From positions 1,735,001 through 1,799,000 of the forward strand of contig CP011489.1 in assembly GCA_001023575.1 (NCBI GenBank): DNA of 64,000 bases, given 5' to 3'. Positions within the stretch are counted from its first letter, which is position 1, and every line of letters starts with the position of its first letter. Source of the DNA: Actinobacteria bacterium IMCC26256. Lineage in GTDB: Bacteria > Actinomycetota > Acidimicrobiia > IMCC26256. Below, piece after piece: positions 1 to 8,185 of the stretch. The translations under genes and the position numbers were made by a program. Under the pieces are notes generated by a model. That model had not been told where the DNA came from and made no database searches. It saw only the letters and a program-made list of their open reading frames with translations.

Positions 1-696
1 TCGCGCTCCCTTATGTAACTCAACGCCGCGAGATACAAATGACTCCTCGAGTACCGCTGCAACCTCAGGGTCTTTACTCGGCAGTACATGCTGGCGCGAT
101 ACAACAAGGCTTACCCTCGAACCGAATGCCCTAAACATGTGCGCAAACTCAACACCGGTTACACCAGAGCCGATCACAACTAAGTGCTCGGGGATCACAG
201 GCGGCGGGTATGCCTGGCGCGTGGTGAGAATCCGATCGCCATCAACCGCAGCCCAATCTGGAATCCTCGGGCATGAACCGGTTGAGAGTAACGCTGCATC
301 AAAGGTCACGCGCTCCTCGATCCCATCATGGGCAAGGATCGCCTCGTTGGGAGAGACCAACCTTCCAACGCCGCTCAGAATTCGCACACCCTGGCTCTCT
401 AAGAGTTGTTTTACATCGTCGCTCAGGTGAGTCTGGATCGAGAGATTGCGGACTCGAAGCGCCGCAGGGTCAATCCTCCCAGTGGCCTCGAGCCCCATAC
501 CCTCAGCACGGTCGAGTGCGGCGAGTTCGCCACCTGTAGCGATCATCGCCTTCGACGGGACGCAGTCCCAGAGATGCGCCGCACCACCGAGCACATCACG
601 CTCGATGATGGTTACGTCAGCACCTAGCCCAGCTGCAGTACTCGCAGCCGTGTGGCCTGCGGGGCCACCACCGATAACTAGGAAGCGAAGTCTCAT
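1..696 (-). CDS. LpdA-like FAD-dependent pyridine nucleotide oxidoreductase (C-terminus cut by window edge)
   Basis: The gene reads leftwards from an ATG at 696 and runs off the window, so only about 232 N-terminal residues are seen. It opens with a Rossmann FAD-binding motif (VIGGGPAG). A second dinucleotide motif (VVIGSGVTGVEFA), expected to bind NAD(P)H, lies near residue 175. The redox-site segment reads GGAAHLWDCVPSK where dihydrolipoamide dehydrogenases have a Cys-x4-Cys pair. The first Cys is absent, as I recall for mycobacterial LpdA (Rv3303c), an NAD(P)H:quinone reductase rather than a true lipoamide dehydrogenase. Family assignment is firm; substrate is inference. It is divergent from the gene at 767. 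Confidence 0.85.
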   Translation of the reverse strand, partial: MRLRFLVIGGGPAGHTAASTAAGLGADVTIIERDVLGGAAHLWDCVPSKAMIATGGELAALDRAEGMGLEATGRIDPAALRVRNLSIQTHLSDDVKQLLESQGVRILSGVGRLVSPNEAILAHDGIEERVTFDAALLSTGSCPRIPDWAAVDGDRILTTRQAYPPPVIPEHLVVIGSGVTGVEFAHMFRAFGSRVSLVVSRQHVLPSKDPEVAAVLEESFVSRGVELHKGAR

Positions 697-766
697 AATC
701 TGCAGCGTAGAGTCCCGAGACCTGCTCGTTTCATAGAAAAGGTCTAGTTACCATTAAAATCCGGCC

Positions 767-1207
767 ATGAGAATCCACCTATGCACAGTAATTAACTGCA
801 CCCCCGAGGAGACTTGGGCGGCAGTTGAGGACATTTCGACACATATTGAGTGGATGGCCGATGCCGAGTCGATCACTTTTACCTCCGATCAAACAAGTGG
901 GGTTGGGGCGCAGTTTGAGTGCCTCACCAAGGTTGGGCCGCTGAAGACTGTTGATGTGATGACTGTGACCGCATGGGAGCCCGGCAAACGTATGGGCATT
1001 GAGCATCGCGGGATGGTTACTGGTGGCGGCGACTTCATGCTGAGCGCCGACGAGCGCGGTCGCACCATCTTCTGCTGGGAAGAGACCCTGCACTTCCCTT
1101 GGTGGATGGCTGGAGTAATCGGAGAGTTCTTCGGACGCCCTGTACTTAAGTATGTATGGCGCGCAAATCTCCGCCGCCTCAAAGCTAGAGCTGAGAGACT
1201 CGCCTAA
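767..1207 (+). CDS. SRPBCC (START-like/polyketide cyclase) family protein
   Basis: This 146-residue protein has the length and pattern of a single-domain SRPBCC fold. A first beta strand ends in a Cys-Thr-Pro-Glu-Glu-Thr-Trp turn, followed by the helix with the WMADAES segment, alternating strands, and a long C-terminal helix (residues about 115-145) rich in Arg and Lys. Such proteins bind hydrophobic ligands or act as coenzyme Q-binding, cyclase or dehydratase-like proteins. No ligand can be inferred here. It is divergently oriented to the LpdA-like gene, with about 70 bp between the start codons, and stands alone on its strand. Confidence 0.75.
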   Translation: MRIHLCTVINCTPEETWAAVEDISTHIEWMADAESITFTSDQTSGVGAQFECLTKVGPLKTVDVMTVTAWEPGKRMGIEHRGMVTGGGDFMLSADERGRTIFCWEETLHFPWWMAGVIGEFFGRPVLKYVWRANLRRLKARAERLA

Positions 1208-1252
1208 CTCTCGTTACTTCAAGCAGCACGTTGAGCCAGTTCACAAGAGCGC

Positions 1253-2473
1253 CTACCCCGTGCGCTTTAGGTCGGGTGGTGCTCGCCAATCCCACCTCGC
1301 ATCCTCCGTCGCACCAATCTCGCCCGCGCTTGCCTCGATCTTGATGAGCCTGTAACCGTCATGTGTTTTTTGGAGATGATGTCGCTTGCAGAGCCTTACG
1401 AGGTTCTCCAAGCTTGCAGCCCCACCCTCAGCGAAGGGTTTGATGTGATCCATCTCTAGACCAAGCGTTACGTCACAGGTTGGTACTTGGCAGACACGAT
1501 CTCGCTCCTCAACCGCTGTTCGAAGTGGTGCAGGGATGTGCCGGCCCATATGCGCAACCGTCTTGATATCTACCCCATCGACAACAAGAAGCTTTAAGAA
1601 TGCCTCGCCCAAATACTCAGTAGCAGCCGTCACTGGTATTGGCCCAACACCAGCGATCTCACATATCTCGCCGTGTTCGGTATGCCCACGCTTAAGTGCA
1701 TCTATGTCGACACGAATATGCATCACAGCGTTAGGGAGGCTCGATTTTGTGCGACTCTCGCCCGACTTATTATTGGTCGCCTTCCCACAGAGCGCCAAGA
1801 GCGCGTCTGCAGAGTAGGCCTCCGGTCTTTCATGCGCACCACTCTTGCGAGCCACCTTAAATATCTCATCCTGTAGTGGTTTGAGTGCTGCCATTACAAG
1901 CGCACCGTTCGCAACAGTCATGCGAGCTCTTAGATTGAACGAACCATCAATATCTGTCCACGATTTTAAGAAACGCGACTTATGAACCTGTCTGTGGCGT
2001 GCTGCCTCATCTGTGGCTGCTGCGACTACCCGTGAAGATGCATCTCGCAGATCGCGCACCGTCACATGCTTGGAGAGGTTCAAGAGTTGAGTCTCCGTAT
2101 TAGGTGCAACGATCGCACCACGCGCAACCTCCACAGCCTGTGCGCCAGAGAGCTCACCAGAGCGCAGAGCAGCCTGAGTAACAGGCAAGTGCTGCAGTTG
2201 ACCAGCGAGGACCACTACCGACTGAGCTTCATGCTGTGGACAATCTGCCTCAATAGCGAACCACTCTGAAATGGTCTTAGCGCCCTGGCCCTTCCAGCCA
2301 TTCGTGCGCTCTACCTGCCCAACACCGATAGTGCGGATCGCATCCCCGAGACGCCGGACTCGCTCCCCGCAGCTCACCAACCTTGCAGCCCGGGCACCAT
2401 CGAAGCAGTCAACCTCCATTGAGGCAAAGCAGGCCTCGAGCTCTGTTGTGAGTTGATCCAGTCGGTCGAACAT
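1253..2473 (-). CDS. DUF222 / HNH endonuclease protein (13E12 repeat family)
   Basis: The protein is about 406 residues. A helical DUF222 region forms the N-terminal two thirds, and an HNH nuclease module lies near residues 325-370, with the Cys-x4-Cys pair in CQVPTC, the MDHIKPF core, the ENL segment and CKRHH. This is the architecture of the 13E12 repeat proteins abundant in Actinobacteria, which are putative DNA endonucleases of unclear role. I chose the ATG at 2473, giving the usual MFDRL-type N-terminus; an in-frame start exists upstream at 2503. The chosen start sits inside a perfect SOS-box palindrome, so the gene is probably LexA-repressed and DNA-damage inducible. Confidence 0.9.
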   Translation of the reverse strand: MFDRLDQLTTELEACFASMEVDCFDGARAARLVSCGERVRRLGDAIRTIGVGQVERTNGWKGQGAKTISEWFAIEADCPQHEAQSVVVLAGQLQHLPVTQAALRSGELSGAQAVEVARGAIVAPNTETQLLNLSKHVTVRDLRDASSRVVAAATDEAARHRQVHKSRFLKSWTDIDGSFNLRARMTVANGALVMAALKPLQDEIFKVARKSGAHERPEAYSADALLALCGKATNNKSGESRTKSSLPNAVMHIRVDIDALKRGHTEHGEICEIAGVGPIPVTAATEYLGEAFLKLLVVDGVDIKTVAHMGRHIPAPLRTAVEERDRVCQVPTCDVTLGLEMDHIKPFAEGGAASLENLVRLCKRHHLQKTHDGYRLIKIEASAGEIGATEDARWDWRAPPDLKRTG

Positions 2474-2482
2474 ATGTTCGAC
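2465..2482. promoter_or_regulatory. LexA-binding SOS box overlapping the DUF222-HNH start codon
   Basis: The sequence GTCGAACATATGTTCGAC is a perfect 18-bp palindrome. Its core TCGAAC-N4-GTTCGA equals the mycobacterial SOS-box consensus. The ATG of the DUF222-HNH gene lies in the spacer, so LexA bound here would cover the start codon and presumably the promoter of a short-leader or leaderless transcript. Several 13E12-family genes in Mycobacterium tuberculosis are known LexA targets, which supports the reading. Confidence 0.85.
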
Positions 2483-2563
2483 TCTAAAACAGGGGTGTGA
2501 CAACTAAACGGAGTAGATCAAAAACAGCCTAAAAACTCGCCAAAAAGCTAGATTTGGCGGGGA

Positions 2564-3346
2564 TTATCTACCTACGAACTTCGCCTTACCTGGTCCGTTC
2601 TCCAAGAACGATGCGACACCATGCTGCGCATCCTCTGTTGAGAAAAGATCGGTAAATGCCGCCGCCTCGATGTCGAGCCCCTCGGCGAGGGTTACATCAA
2701 GGCCAGAGTCCACGGCCTTCTTCGCAAGGGAGATCGCCACTGTGGCTCCGCTCGCGAGCTGCCCAACAAATTTAAGAGCCTCTGCCTCAAAGTCGTCGCC
2801 ATCAAAGATTCGATCCGCTAGACCAATCTCTAATGCCTCTTGAGCCTTCACGTGGCGTGCAGTCCAGATCAAGTCTTTAGCGCGTGCGGGGCCAATGAGT
2901 CGCGGTAAACGCTGGGTGCCGCCTGCACCGGGGATGATGCCGAGAAGAATCTCAGGCTGACCAAAGCGAGCGTTAGGAGCACAGACACGAAGATCGCATG
3001 CAAGTGCCAACTCCATTCCCCCACCGAGTGCAAAGCCTCTAACACCAGCCACTACCGGGCAAGGGATCGCAGCAATCGCATCGAAGGCACGCCTAAACGC
3101 TGCACCGATAACTGCACCCTCCTCTGGTCCGCCGAACTCCGTGATATCAGCACCCGCGGCTAGAGCCCGATCTGAACCAAGCACGAGTACTGCACGCACC
3201 GAAGTATTCGCTGCGAGTTGCTCGGCCGCCTCAGCAAGCTCGAGGAGCAATGCCTGGGAGAGTGGGTTCATAGGAGGGCGGTTGAGGCGAATTACTGCAA
3301 CACCGTTGTCGTGGATCTCGGTAAGGACTAGCGCATCTTGTGACAT
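2564..3346 (-). CDS. Enoyl-CoA hydratase/isomerase (crotonase) family protein
   Basis: The protein has 260 residues from the ATG at 3346; a 7-residue longer form is possible but begins before the usual MSQDALV-type N-terminus. The crotonase oxyanion-hole and active-site segments are present: ALAAGADI, then GGGMELALACDLRV with the first catalytic Glu, then PEILLGIIPGAGGTQR with the second Glu. Both catalytic acids of classical enoyl-CoA hydratases are therefore retained, which suggests hydration of trans-2-enoyl-CoA in fatty-acid or branched-chain degradation. Chain-length preference is not readable. It neighbours MeaB and other acyl-CoA genes. Confidence 0.88.
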   Translation of the reverse strand: MSQDALVLTEIHDNGVAVIRLNRPPMNPLSQALLLELAEAAEQLAANTSVRAVLVLGSDRALAAGADITEFGGPEEGAVIGAAFRRAFDAIAAIPCPVVAGVRGFALGGGMELALACDLRVCAPNARFGQPEILLGIIPGAGGTQRLPRLIGPARAKDLIWTARHVKAQEALEIGLADRIFDGDDFEAEALKFVGQLASGATVAISLAKKAVDSGLDVTLAEGLDIEAAAFTDLFSTEDAQHGVASFLENGPGKAKFVGR

Positions 3347-3443
3347 GGCAACGCAGGTTAGCGGCAAGGCCCTTAGTTGGCAGGTCTCGTCACGTGACCG
3401 CTCAGCCTGCTGACCGCTCGCGATTCAGGTACGTGATCGTTTG

Positions 3444-3890
3444 TCAGCACTTAGCTGATTTTGTGCCGAGAAGCGCGTTGTTTGAGGCGTACAAATCCAC
3501 ATTTACAGATTGAGCTCCTAATTCATAGGTGGCGTAGAAGACTCGGTTTCCATCCAGGGTTGTCGCGACTCCGGAGAAGGTCGCTACGCCATCTGGGTCG
3601 ACGAAACGAAATTGCACCCTGGCGATGTCAGTATTTAAACCAACAGTCCATTTGACCCTCCCGGTCGAGCCGACCATGTCATTACTGTCACCACAAGACG
3701 CCGTTATAGTGTCACTGCTATAAGAGCCAGAACGAGCGGAATTATCGCCACCAGATTTTGGGACTGCCGCAATACCAATCGCGATCACAATGACAACTGC
3801 TGCAGCTATCAAGATCTTGCGTCGAGTTGCCTTCTTCGCTCGCCCAGATTTTCCGGCCGCTGGTGAATCGTCTCTCGAGATTGGTTCCAT
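3444..3890 (-). CDS. Hypothetical single-pass membrane protein with small extracytoplasmic domain
   Basis: I do not recognise a family. The 148-residue product has a short basic cytoplasmic tail (residues 1-25), one hydrophobic segment rich in Ile, Val and Ala (about 26-43), and a roughly 100-residue domain predicted to lie outside. That domain is polar and strand-rich, with Cys at about 66 and at the very C-terminus (148) that could form a disulfide. It could be a signal anchor or an uncleaved signal peptide. It lies just upstream of meaB on the same strand with a gap of about 50 bp to the MeaB stop; no functional link is evident. Confidence 0.6.
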   Translation of the reverse strand: MEPISRDDSPAAGKSGRAKKATRRKILIAAAVVIVIAIGIAAVPKSGGDNSARSGSYSSDTITASCGDSNDMVGSTGRVKWTVGLNTDIARVQFRFVDPDGVATFSGVATTLDGNRVFYATYELGAQSVNVDLYASNNALLGTKSAKC

Positions 3891-3937
3891 GTTTTTGCAC
3901 CTATCAAGCTTGGTGACCCCGGATGGTGCGGCGGACC

Positions 3938-4876
3938 CTACACGCCAAGGATCTCCGCCGCTGCCGTATAGGGGTCGATCCTGCGATTGGATACCGCATC
4001 AACCATCTTCTCGAAGAGATCCCCGGCGCATCGCTCCTCAACGGCGGATGCAAGCCGAGCAAGCACGATGTTTCGCAGCTCCTCGCGTGCACGCGCCTCG
4101 CGACGTGCCTCGAGGCGGCCTTCATCAAGGATAAACGCGCGATGAGCCAATATCGCCTGCCAAAACTCCTCTATACCCGTGGCGTTCGTTGCGACTGTCT
4201 GCACGATCGGCGCACGCCAATCTGGGTGCCCGGAGAGGTCGAGCATCATCTCCAGGTCGCGAATTGTCTCAGGCGTTCCAGGTCGATCGGATTTGTTGAC
4301 CACGAATACATCTGCAATCTCCATCAACCCGGCTTTGTTGGCCTGTACGCCATCGCCCCAACCTGGATTAACGACTACAACCGTTGTATCAGCAGCGCCT
4401 GCGATCTCTACCTCTACCTGGCCAACGCCGACAGTCTCGATGATGATCCACGGCTTACCTGATGCGTCTAAAACCCTTACGGCCTGAGGTGCGGCAAGGG
4501 CAAGGCCACCGAGATGTCCGCGTGTCGCCATAGATCGGATGTAGACACCGCGATCGAGGGCGTGCTCCTGCATACGCACACGGTCTCCAAGAATTGCACC
4601 ACCAGTAAACGGGCTCGTTGGGTCAATAGCGAGAATCGCTACTTCGTCACCGTCGCTACGGATGCGTTTAATCAGTGCATCAGTGAGGCTTGATTTACCG
4701 GCACCTGGTGCACCGGTAAGCCCGATCGTGTACGCGCTCCCCGTACTCGGATGCAGGAGTGCTGCTACCTCAAAGGCGCGAGGGCCACCGGCCTCAACAA
4801 TGGAGATCAACTTCGCAACCGCTCCGCGATCCCCCGCAACACATCGCTTAACTAACTCAGCAGGATCGAGTTGCAT
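3938..4876 (-). CDS. meaB: MeaB/ArgK-type G3E GTPase, chaperone of B12-dependent acyl-CoA mutases
   Basis: The 312-residue protein carries the complete MeaB GTPase set: Walker A GAPGAGKSS near residue 56, DPTSPFTGGAILGDRVRM (the switch region typical of MeaB/ArgK), ETVGVGQVEVE and the guanine-specificity motif NKSD. Family members gate adenosylcobalamin loading and protect methylmalonyl-CoA and related mutases from inactivation. A mutase large subunit of the isobutyryl-CoA type is encoded about 11 kb away (15677-17269), and is the plausible client. The C-terminal helical dimerisation arm (residues 260-312) is present, so the gene appears intact. Confidence 0.93.
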   Translation of the reverse strand: MQLDPAELVKRCVAGDRGAVAKLISIVEAGGPRAFEVAALLHPSTGSAYTIGLTGAPGAGKSSLTDALIKRIRSDGDEVAILAIDPTSPFTGGAILGDRVRMQEHALDRGVYIRSMATRGHLGGLALAAPQAVRVLDASGKPWIIIETVGVGQVEVEIAGAADTTVVVVNPGWGDGVQANKAGLMEIADVFVVNKSDRPGTPETIRDLEMMLDLSGHPDWRAPIVQTVATNATGIEEFWQAILAHRAFILDEGRLEARREARAREELRNIVLARLASAVEERCAGDLFEKMVDAVSNRRIDPYTAAAEILGV

Positions 4877-4932
4877 TTCTTAAATCGCTTTACTTGGATC
4901 GGGTCGATTGTCGCGGGTCTCTTGACTCGAGA

Positions 4933-5169
4933 TCAAGCGTCCGCGACTACCTCAGTGACACCAGGGACGCGATCCTTGATGATGCGCTCGACGCCGGCCT
5001 TTAGAGTCATCGCAGAGACCGGGCAGGTACCGCAAGCGCCGACGAGGCTCACATGCACAACACCGGCGTCGTCGATGCTGTTGAAGACAATGTCGCCTCC
5101 ATCGGCCTGAAGCGCGGGGCGGATTACGTCGATCGCTTCGAGTATGTCGGTCTCCATGGTGCTGCTCAT
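4933..5169 (-). CDS. NifU C-terminal-domain Fe-S scaffold protein
   Basis: This small protein (78 residues from ATG 5169) is a stand-alone NifU C-terminal domain. It has the IRPALQADGGDI helix and the Cys-x2-Cys motif in GACGTCPVSAMTLKAG that would bind a Fe-S cluster at a dimer interface. Such proteins act in Fe-S assembly or carriage. A GAGAGG Shine-Dalgarno-like stretch lies about 9 nt before 5169, making that ATG more likely than the in-frame TTG at 5178. It precedes meaB on the same strand, separated by about 55 bp, so co-transcription is plausible. Confidence 0.88.
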   Translation of the reverse strand: MSSTMETDILEAIDVIRPALQADGGDIVFNSIDDAGVVHVSLVGACGTCPVSAMTLKAGVERIIKDRVPGVTEVVADA

Positions 5170-5349
5170 CGCATCCAACCTCTCGGTCTTTGGTATTGGC
5201 TGGCCCTAATGTGGCCACTTCAATCTTTGGCGTTACTTCTTACGTACTCTCCCTAGTCTGCCACGCCTAGCAACCCCACCCCGGACCGCCTCAGCGGTTT
5301 CAGGTCTCAGTTGGGTCTTAATTGGGACGCATGCCTCCTGTGATAACAA

Positions 5350-6603
5350 TCAGAGGCGAATTACATCTGCCCCTATGGAGGCGAGGCGCCCCGGCAGGTC
5401 TACGTATCCTCGATCTACGTGGTGCCAGTCGTGCACAATTGTCTCGCCCTCAGCGCGCAGCCCTGCAATGGCCAACGCTGCACCGGCCCTCACATCGAAT
5501 GCCCTCACCGGAGCACCAGAGAGGCGCTCCACTCCCCTAACTACAGCGTGGCGATCCTCGGTGCGAATATCTGAGCCCATGCGGTTCAACTCATCAATGA
5601 ACGAGAACCGACTATCAAAAATGTTCTCGCTCACTATTGAGGTGCCATCAGCAACCGAGAGAAGAGCGACGGTCATCGGCATGAAATCGGTGGCAAACCC
5701 TGGGAATGGAAGGGTCGCTACATCGACTGACTTCAGGCGCTTATCGGCTTGTGCGCGAAGGCCGCTATCGGTGACTGTGATCTCCATACCCATCTGGCGA
5801 AGTTTCACAATCACCATCTCGAGTTGGTCGAAACGAATTCCCTCTAGCGTTATATCTCCACCGGCGACACCGCAGGCCATGAGGAAAGTCCCAGCATCAA
5901 TACGGTCACCACAGAGTTCGGTGTTCACGCTCGAGAGTTCGTCGACACCCGTTATCTCGATCGTTGATGTGCCAGCGCCTTCAATGCGCGCACCCATTTG
6001 ATTGAGAAACGCGGCGAGGTCACGAATCTCAGGCTCCCGCGCAGCGTTCTCAATTACCGTTACTCCATCAGCGGTTACCGCTGCGCTGATGAGATTCTCG
6101 GTTGCTCCAACGCTTGGAAAATCGAGAGCGATGCGTGCGCCGATTAACTTCTTGCACTTGGCCTCGATAAAGCCGTGACTTACTTGAAGGGTCGCGCCCA
6201 TTGCCTCTAGGCCACGGAAGTGCATATCGAGCTTGCGCTGACCAATGTTGTCGCCCCCCGGCATCGCGACTCGCGCCTCGCCGCATCTCGCAAGGAGTGG
6301 CCCCAAAACATTGATTGATGCGCGCATGAGAGAGACGAGTTCGTATGGTGCCTCTGGGTTTAGGTGCGCAGTCGTGTCGATACTCAGGGTGTCAGCATTG
6401 ATGCGCTCAACCTTCACACCAATAGCGGTGAGCACATCAAGCATCACCTCAAGGTCTGCAACCGTTGGGGCGTTCGTTACGGTTGTAGTGCCGCGAGCGA
6501 GGAGGGCAGCCGCTAGTTGCTTACAACCAGAGTTCTTGGAGGCACCCGGGACGCGCAGAGTTCCACTAAGCGGATCACCTGGGCGAATACGTACCTGCGA
6601 CAT
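5350..6603 (-). CDS. murA: UDP-N-acetylglucosamine 1-carboxyvinyltransferase, Asp-type (fosfomycin-insensitive)
   Basis: The enzyme (417 residues from ATG 6603; a GTG lies 6 codons upstream) transfers enolpyruvate from PEP to UDP-GlcNAc, the first committed step of peptidoglycan synthesis. Family marks include the N-terminal GASKNSGCKQLAAALL segment, SVGATENLI and ENAAREPEI. The catalytic loop reads PGGDNIGQR: the Cys attacked by fosfomycin in E. coli MurA (Cys115) is Asp, as in Mycobacterium tuberculosis. This substitution is known to keep activity and abolish fosfomycin inhibition. The C-terminal DWHHVDRGYVDL segment completes the domain, so the gene is intact. Confidence 0.95.
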   Translation of the reverse strand: MSQVRIRPGDPLSGTLRVPGASKNSGCKQLAAALLARGTTTVTNAPTVADLEVMLDVLTAIGVKVERINADTLSIDTTAHLNPEAPYELVSLMRASINVLGPLLARCGEARVAMPGGDNIGQRKLDMHFRGLEAMGATLQVSHGFIEAKCKKLIGARIALDFPSVGATENLISAAVTADGVTVIENAAREPEIRDLAAFLNQMGARIEGAGTSTIEITGVDELSSVNTELCGDRIDAGTFLMACGVAGGDITLEGIRFDQLEMVIVKLRQMGMEITVTDSGLRAQADKRLKSVDVATLPFPGFATDFMPMTVALLSVADGTSIVSENIFDSRFSFIDELNRMGSDIRTEDRHAVVRGVERLSGAPVRAFDVRAGAALAIAGLRAEGETIVHDWHHVDRGYVDLPGRLASIGADVIRL

Positions 6604-6669
6604 AGCAACGAGGGTAGCCACCGAAACTGGCCCTCACCATCAAGGAGAGAGGATTCCGGGGATTTTTAC

Positions 6670-7482
6670 TTAGGCGTTGCGGAAAACCGGCGGGCGCTGC
6701 TCAATAAATGCGCCGATAGCCTCGCCCATGTCAGCAGAGCGAAGGCACTCGGCCTGCCCAACTGCCTCGACGAGTAACCCCTCGCGAAGCGGCAGGTGCC
6801 CAGCGGCTGCGACCGCACGCTTGGAGTTCTTAATAGCGAGCGGTGGCTGCGAGGCGATGCGCTTCGCTAGAGCATCAACAGTTGGCTCCAACTCTTCATC
6901 GGAGACGAGCTGCTCACAGATTCCAAGAGCAAACGCGGCCTCACCATCGAGGCGTGCAGAGGTGAAGATCATCTCCTTGGCTTTACCTGGGCCGACAAGG
7001 CGCGTTAGGCGCTGCGTTCCACCGAGGTCAGGCATGATGCCGTACTTAAGCTCTAGCAACCCGACGCTCACTCCGTGAGTAAAGACGCGAATGTCACATG
7101 CGAGTGCTGCCTGTAATCCGGCGCCCAACGCATAACCGCGCACTGCAGCGATAGTTGCGAAGGGTGCCTCCTCGAGCCAGTTGTATGCATCCTGGGTACG
7201 AAGAATTGAGTCAACGGTTGGGTCTTCATGCTTGGACTCATCTTTGCTTGGAGCGGTGAGCCCAATACCCTCGCTGAAGACTGTGGTGTCGATGCCGCTT
7301 GAGAAGGCGCGACCCTCTCCGCTGAGGATCAAGACACGAATGTCACCGGGGTTAGCAACCAACTCTGCACCGAGCGCTCGCATCTCATCCCACATCTCAA
7401 CACTAAAAGCATTGAGCTTCTCTGGGCGGTTCATGATGAGTCGGGCTATGTGTCCATGAGTTTCAAGCTTGAGAGTATTCAC
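6670..7482 (-). CDS. Enoyl-CoA hydratase/isomerase family protein, atypical active site
   Basis: I use the GTG at 7482 (about 270 residues). The frame is open further upstream, but that part overlaps the next gene in another frame and has no crotonase similarity. Crotonase marks are INRPEKLNA-like (MNRPEKLNAFS), GRAFSSGID for the oxyanion hole, and GIMPDLGGTQRL. The first catalytic Glu of hydratases is replaced by Gln (GAGLQAALACD) while the second acid position is kept (LELKYG), and the PDLGG segment carries an Asp. This pattern suggests an isomerase or other crotonase activity rather than simple hydration. A GTG two codons upstream (7488) is an alternative start. Confidence 0.82.
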   Translation of the reverse strand: MNTLKLETHGHIARLIMNRPEKLNAFSVEMWDEMRALGAELVANPGDIRVLILSGEGRAFSSGIDTTVFSEGIGLTAPSKDESKHEDPTVDSILRTQDAYNWLEEAPFATIAAVRGYALGAGLQAALACDIRVFTHGVSVGLLELKYGIMPDLGGTQRLTRLVGPGKAKEMIFTSARLDGEAAFALGICEQLVSDEELEPTVDALAKRIASQPPLAIKNSKRAVAAAGHLPLREGLLVEAVGQAECLRSADMGEAIGAFIEQRPPVFRNA

Positions 7483-7516
7483 GGGCACTGACGTTACCCG
7501 CTGCGCGACTATGCCG

Positions 7517-8185
7517 TCAGAGCGAGGCCACCCAAGCCGCAGAGGCCGCCGCCATCTCAGCGAGAACACCCTCGGTACTTTGCCCGCTAGATCGCAGCGG
7601 CTTGAACCCGTGATCGCCAGACTCGATCCAGTGCCAAGCGACTCGACCCTTGACGCGGCGAGCAGCCTTTCGCAGCTCCGGCTGAGCCCCGAGAGCATCT
7701 CTGGTTCCGCTTACGAAGAGCGTTGGGATGCTGATGCGCTTTAGATGCTCAACTCGCAGTTTCTCTGGCTTGCCGGCAGGGTGGAGCGGGTAACCGAGGA
7801 GAAGGAGCCCTAGTGCCTGAAGTGGATCCTGCTCATCCCCAACAGCAAGCGAGCAGTACCTTCCGCCCATTGATCGTCCCCCGACGACGATGCGCTTGGG
7901 GGCGAGGCCAGTGAGGAGCGAGAGGTCGGCGGCGGCTGTGCGAGTTGCGTCGAGGAGAACGTTGTGGCGATCGGGCGCACGCCTCCCCGCATCTCGGTAT
8001 GGATAATTAAAACGAAGAGATGGGATACCGAGTGCAGTAAGCGCATCTGCCACTGCGATAAGCGCAGGTGCGTCTAGGTCTGAACCTGCACCGTGTGCAA
8101 GGAGCACTGCCCGATCGACTTGATCCTTCGCGCGCTTTGGGGAAGCGAATCTGTTTGTGTATTTGAGAGATGTGAATCTCGTCAT
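7517..8185 (-). CDS. Alpha/beta-hydrolase (KANL3/Tex30-like fold)
   Basis: The product is about 222 residues with an alpha/beta-hydrolase outline. LLAHGAGSDLDAP provides the oxyanion-hole strand, VVGGRSMGGRY is the nucleophile elbow (Ser in GRSMGG), LFVSGTRDALG carries the acidic residue and ESGDHGF the catalytic His. This matches the KANL3/Tex30-like group of small hydrolases of unknown substrate. The ATG at 8185 overlaps the TGA of the upstream S9 peptidase (ATGA), so I prefer it to the GTG at 8197. The overlap implies translational coupling and a shared operon. Confidence 0.8.
   Translation of the reverse strand: MTRFTSLKYTNRFASPKRAKDQVDRAVLLAHGAGSDLDAPALIAVADALTALGIPSLRFNYPYRDAGRRAPDRHNVLLDATRTAAADLSLLTGLAPKRIVVGGRSMGGRYCSLAVGDEQDPLQALGLLLLGYPLHPAGKPEKLRVEHLKRISIPTLFVSGTRDALGAQPELRKAARRVKGRVAWHWIESGDHGFKPLRSSGQSTEGVLAEMAAASAAWVASL

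Noticed and set aside
7482-7698. In-frame extension of the crotonase gene at 6670 upstream of 7482
   Set aside because: It overlaps the alpha/beta-hydrolase gene in another frame, has no crotonase similarity, and the protein has a normal length from the GTG at 7482.
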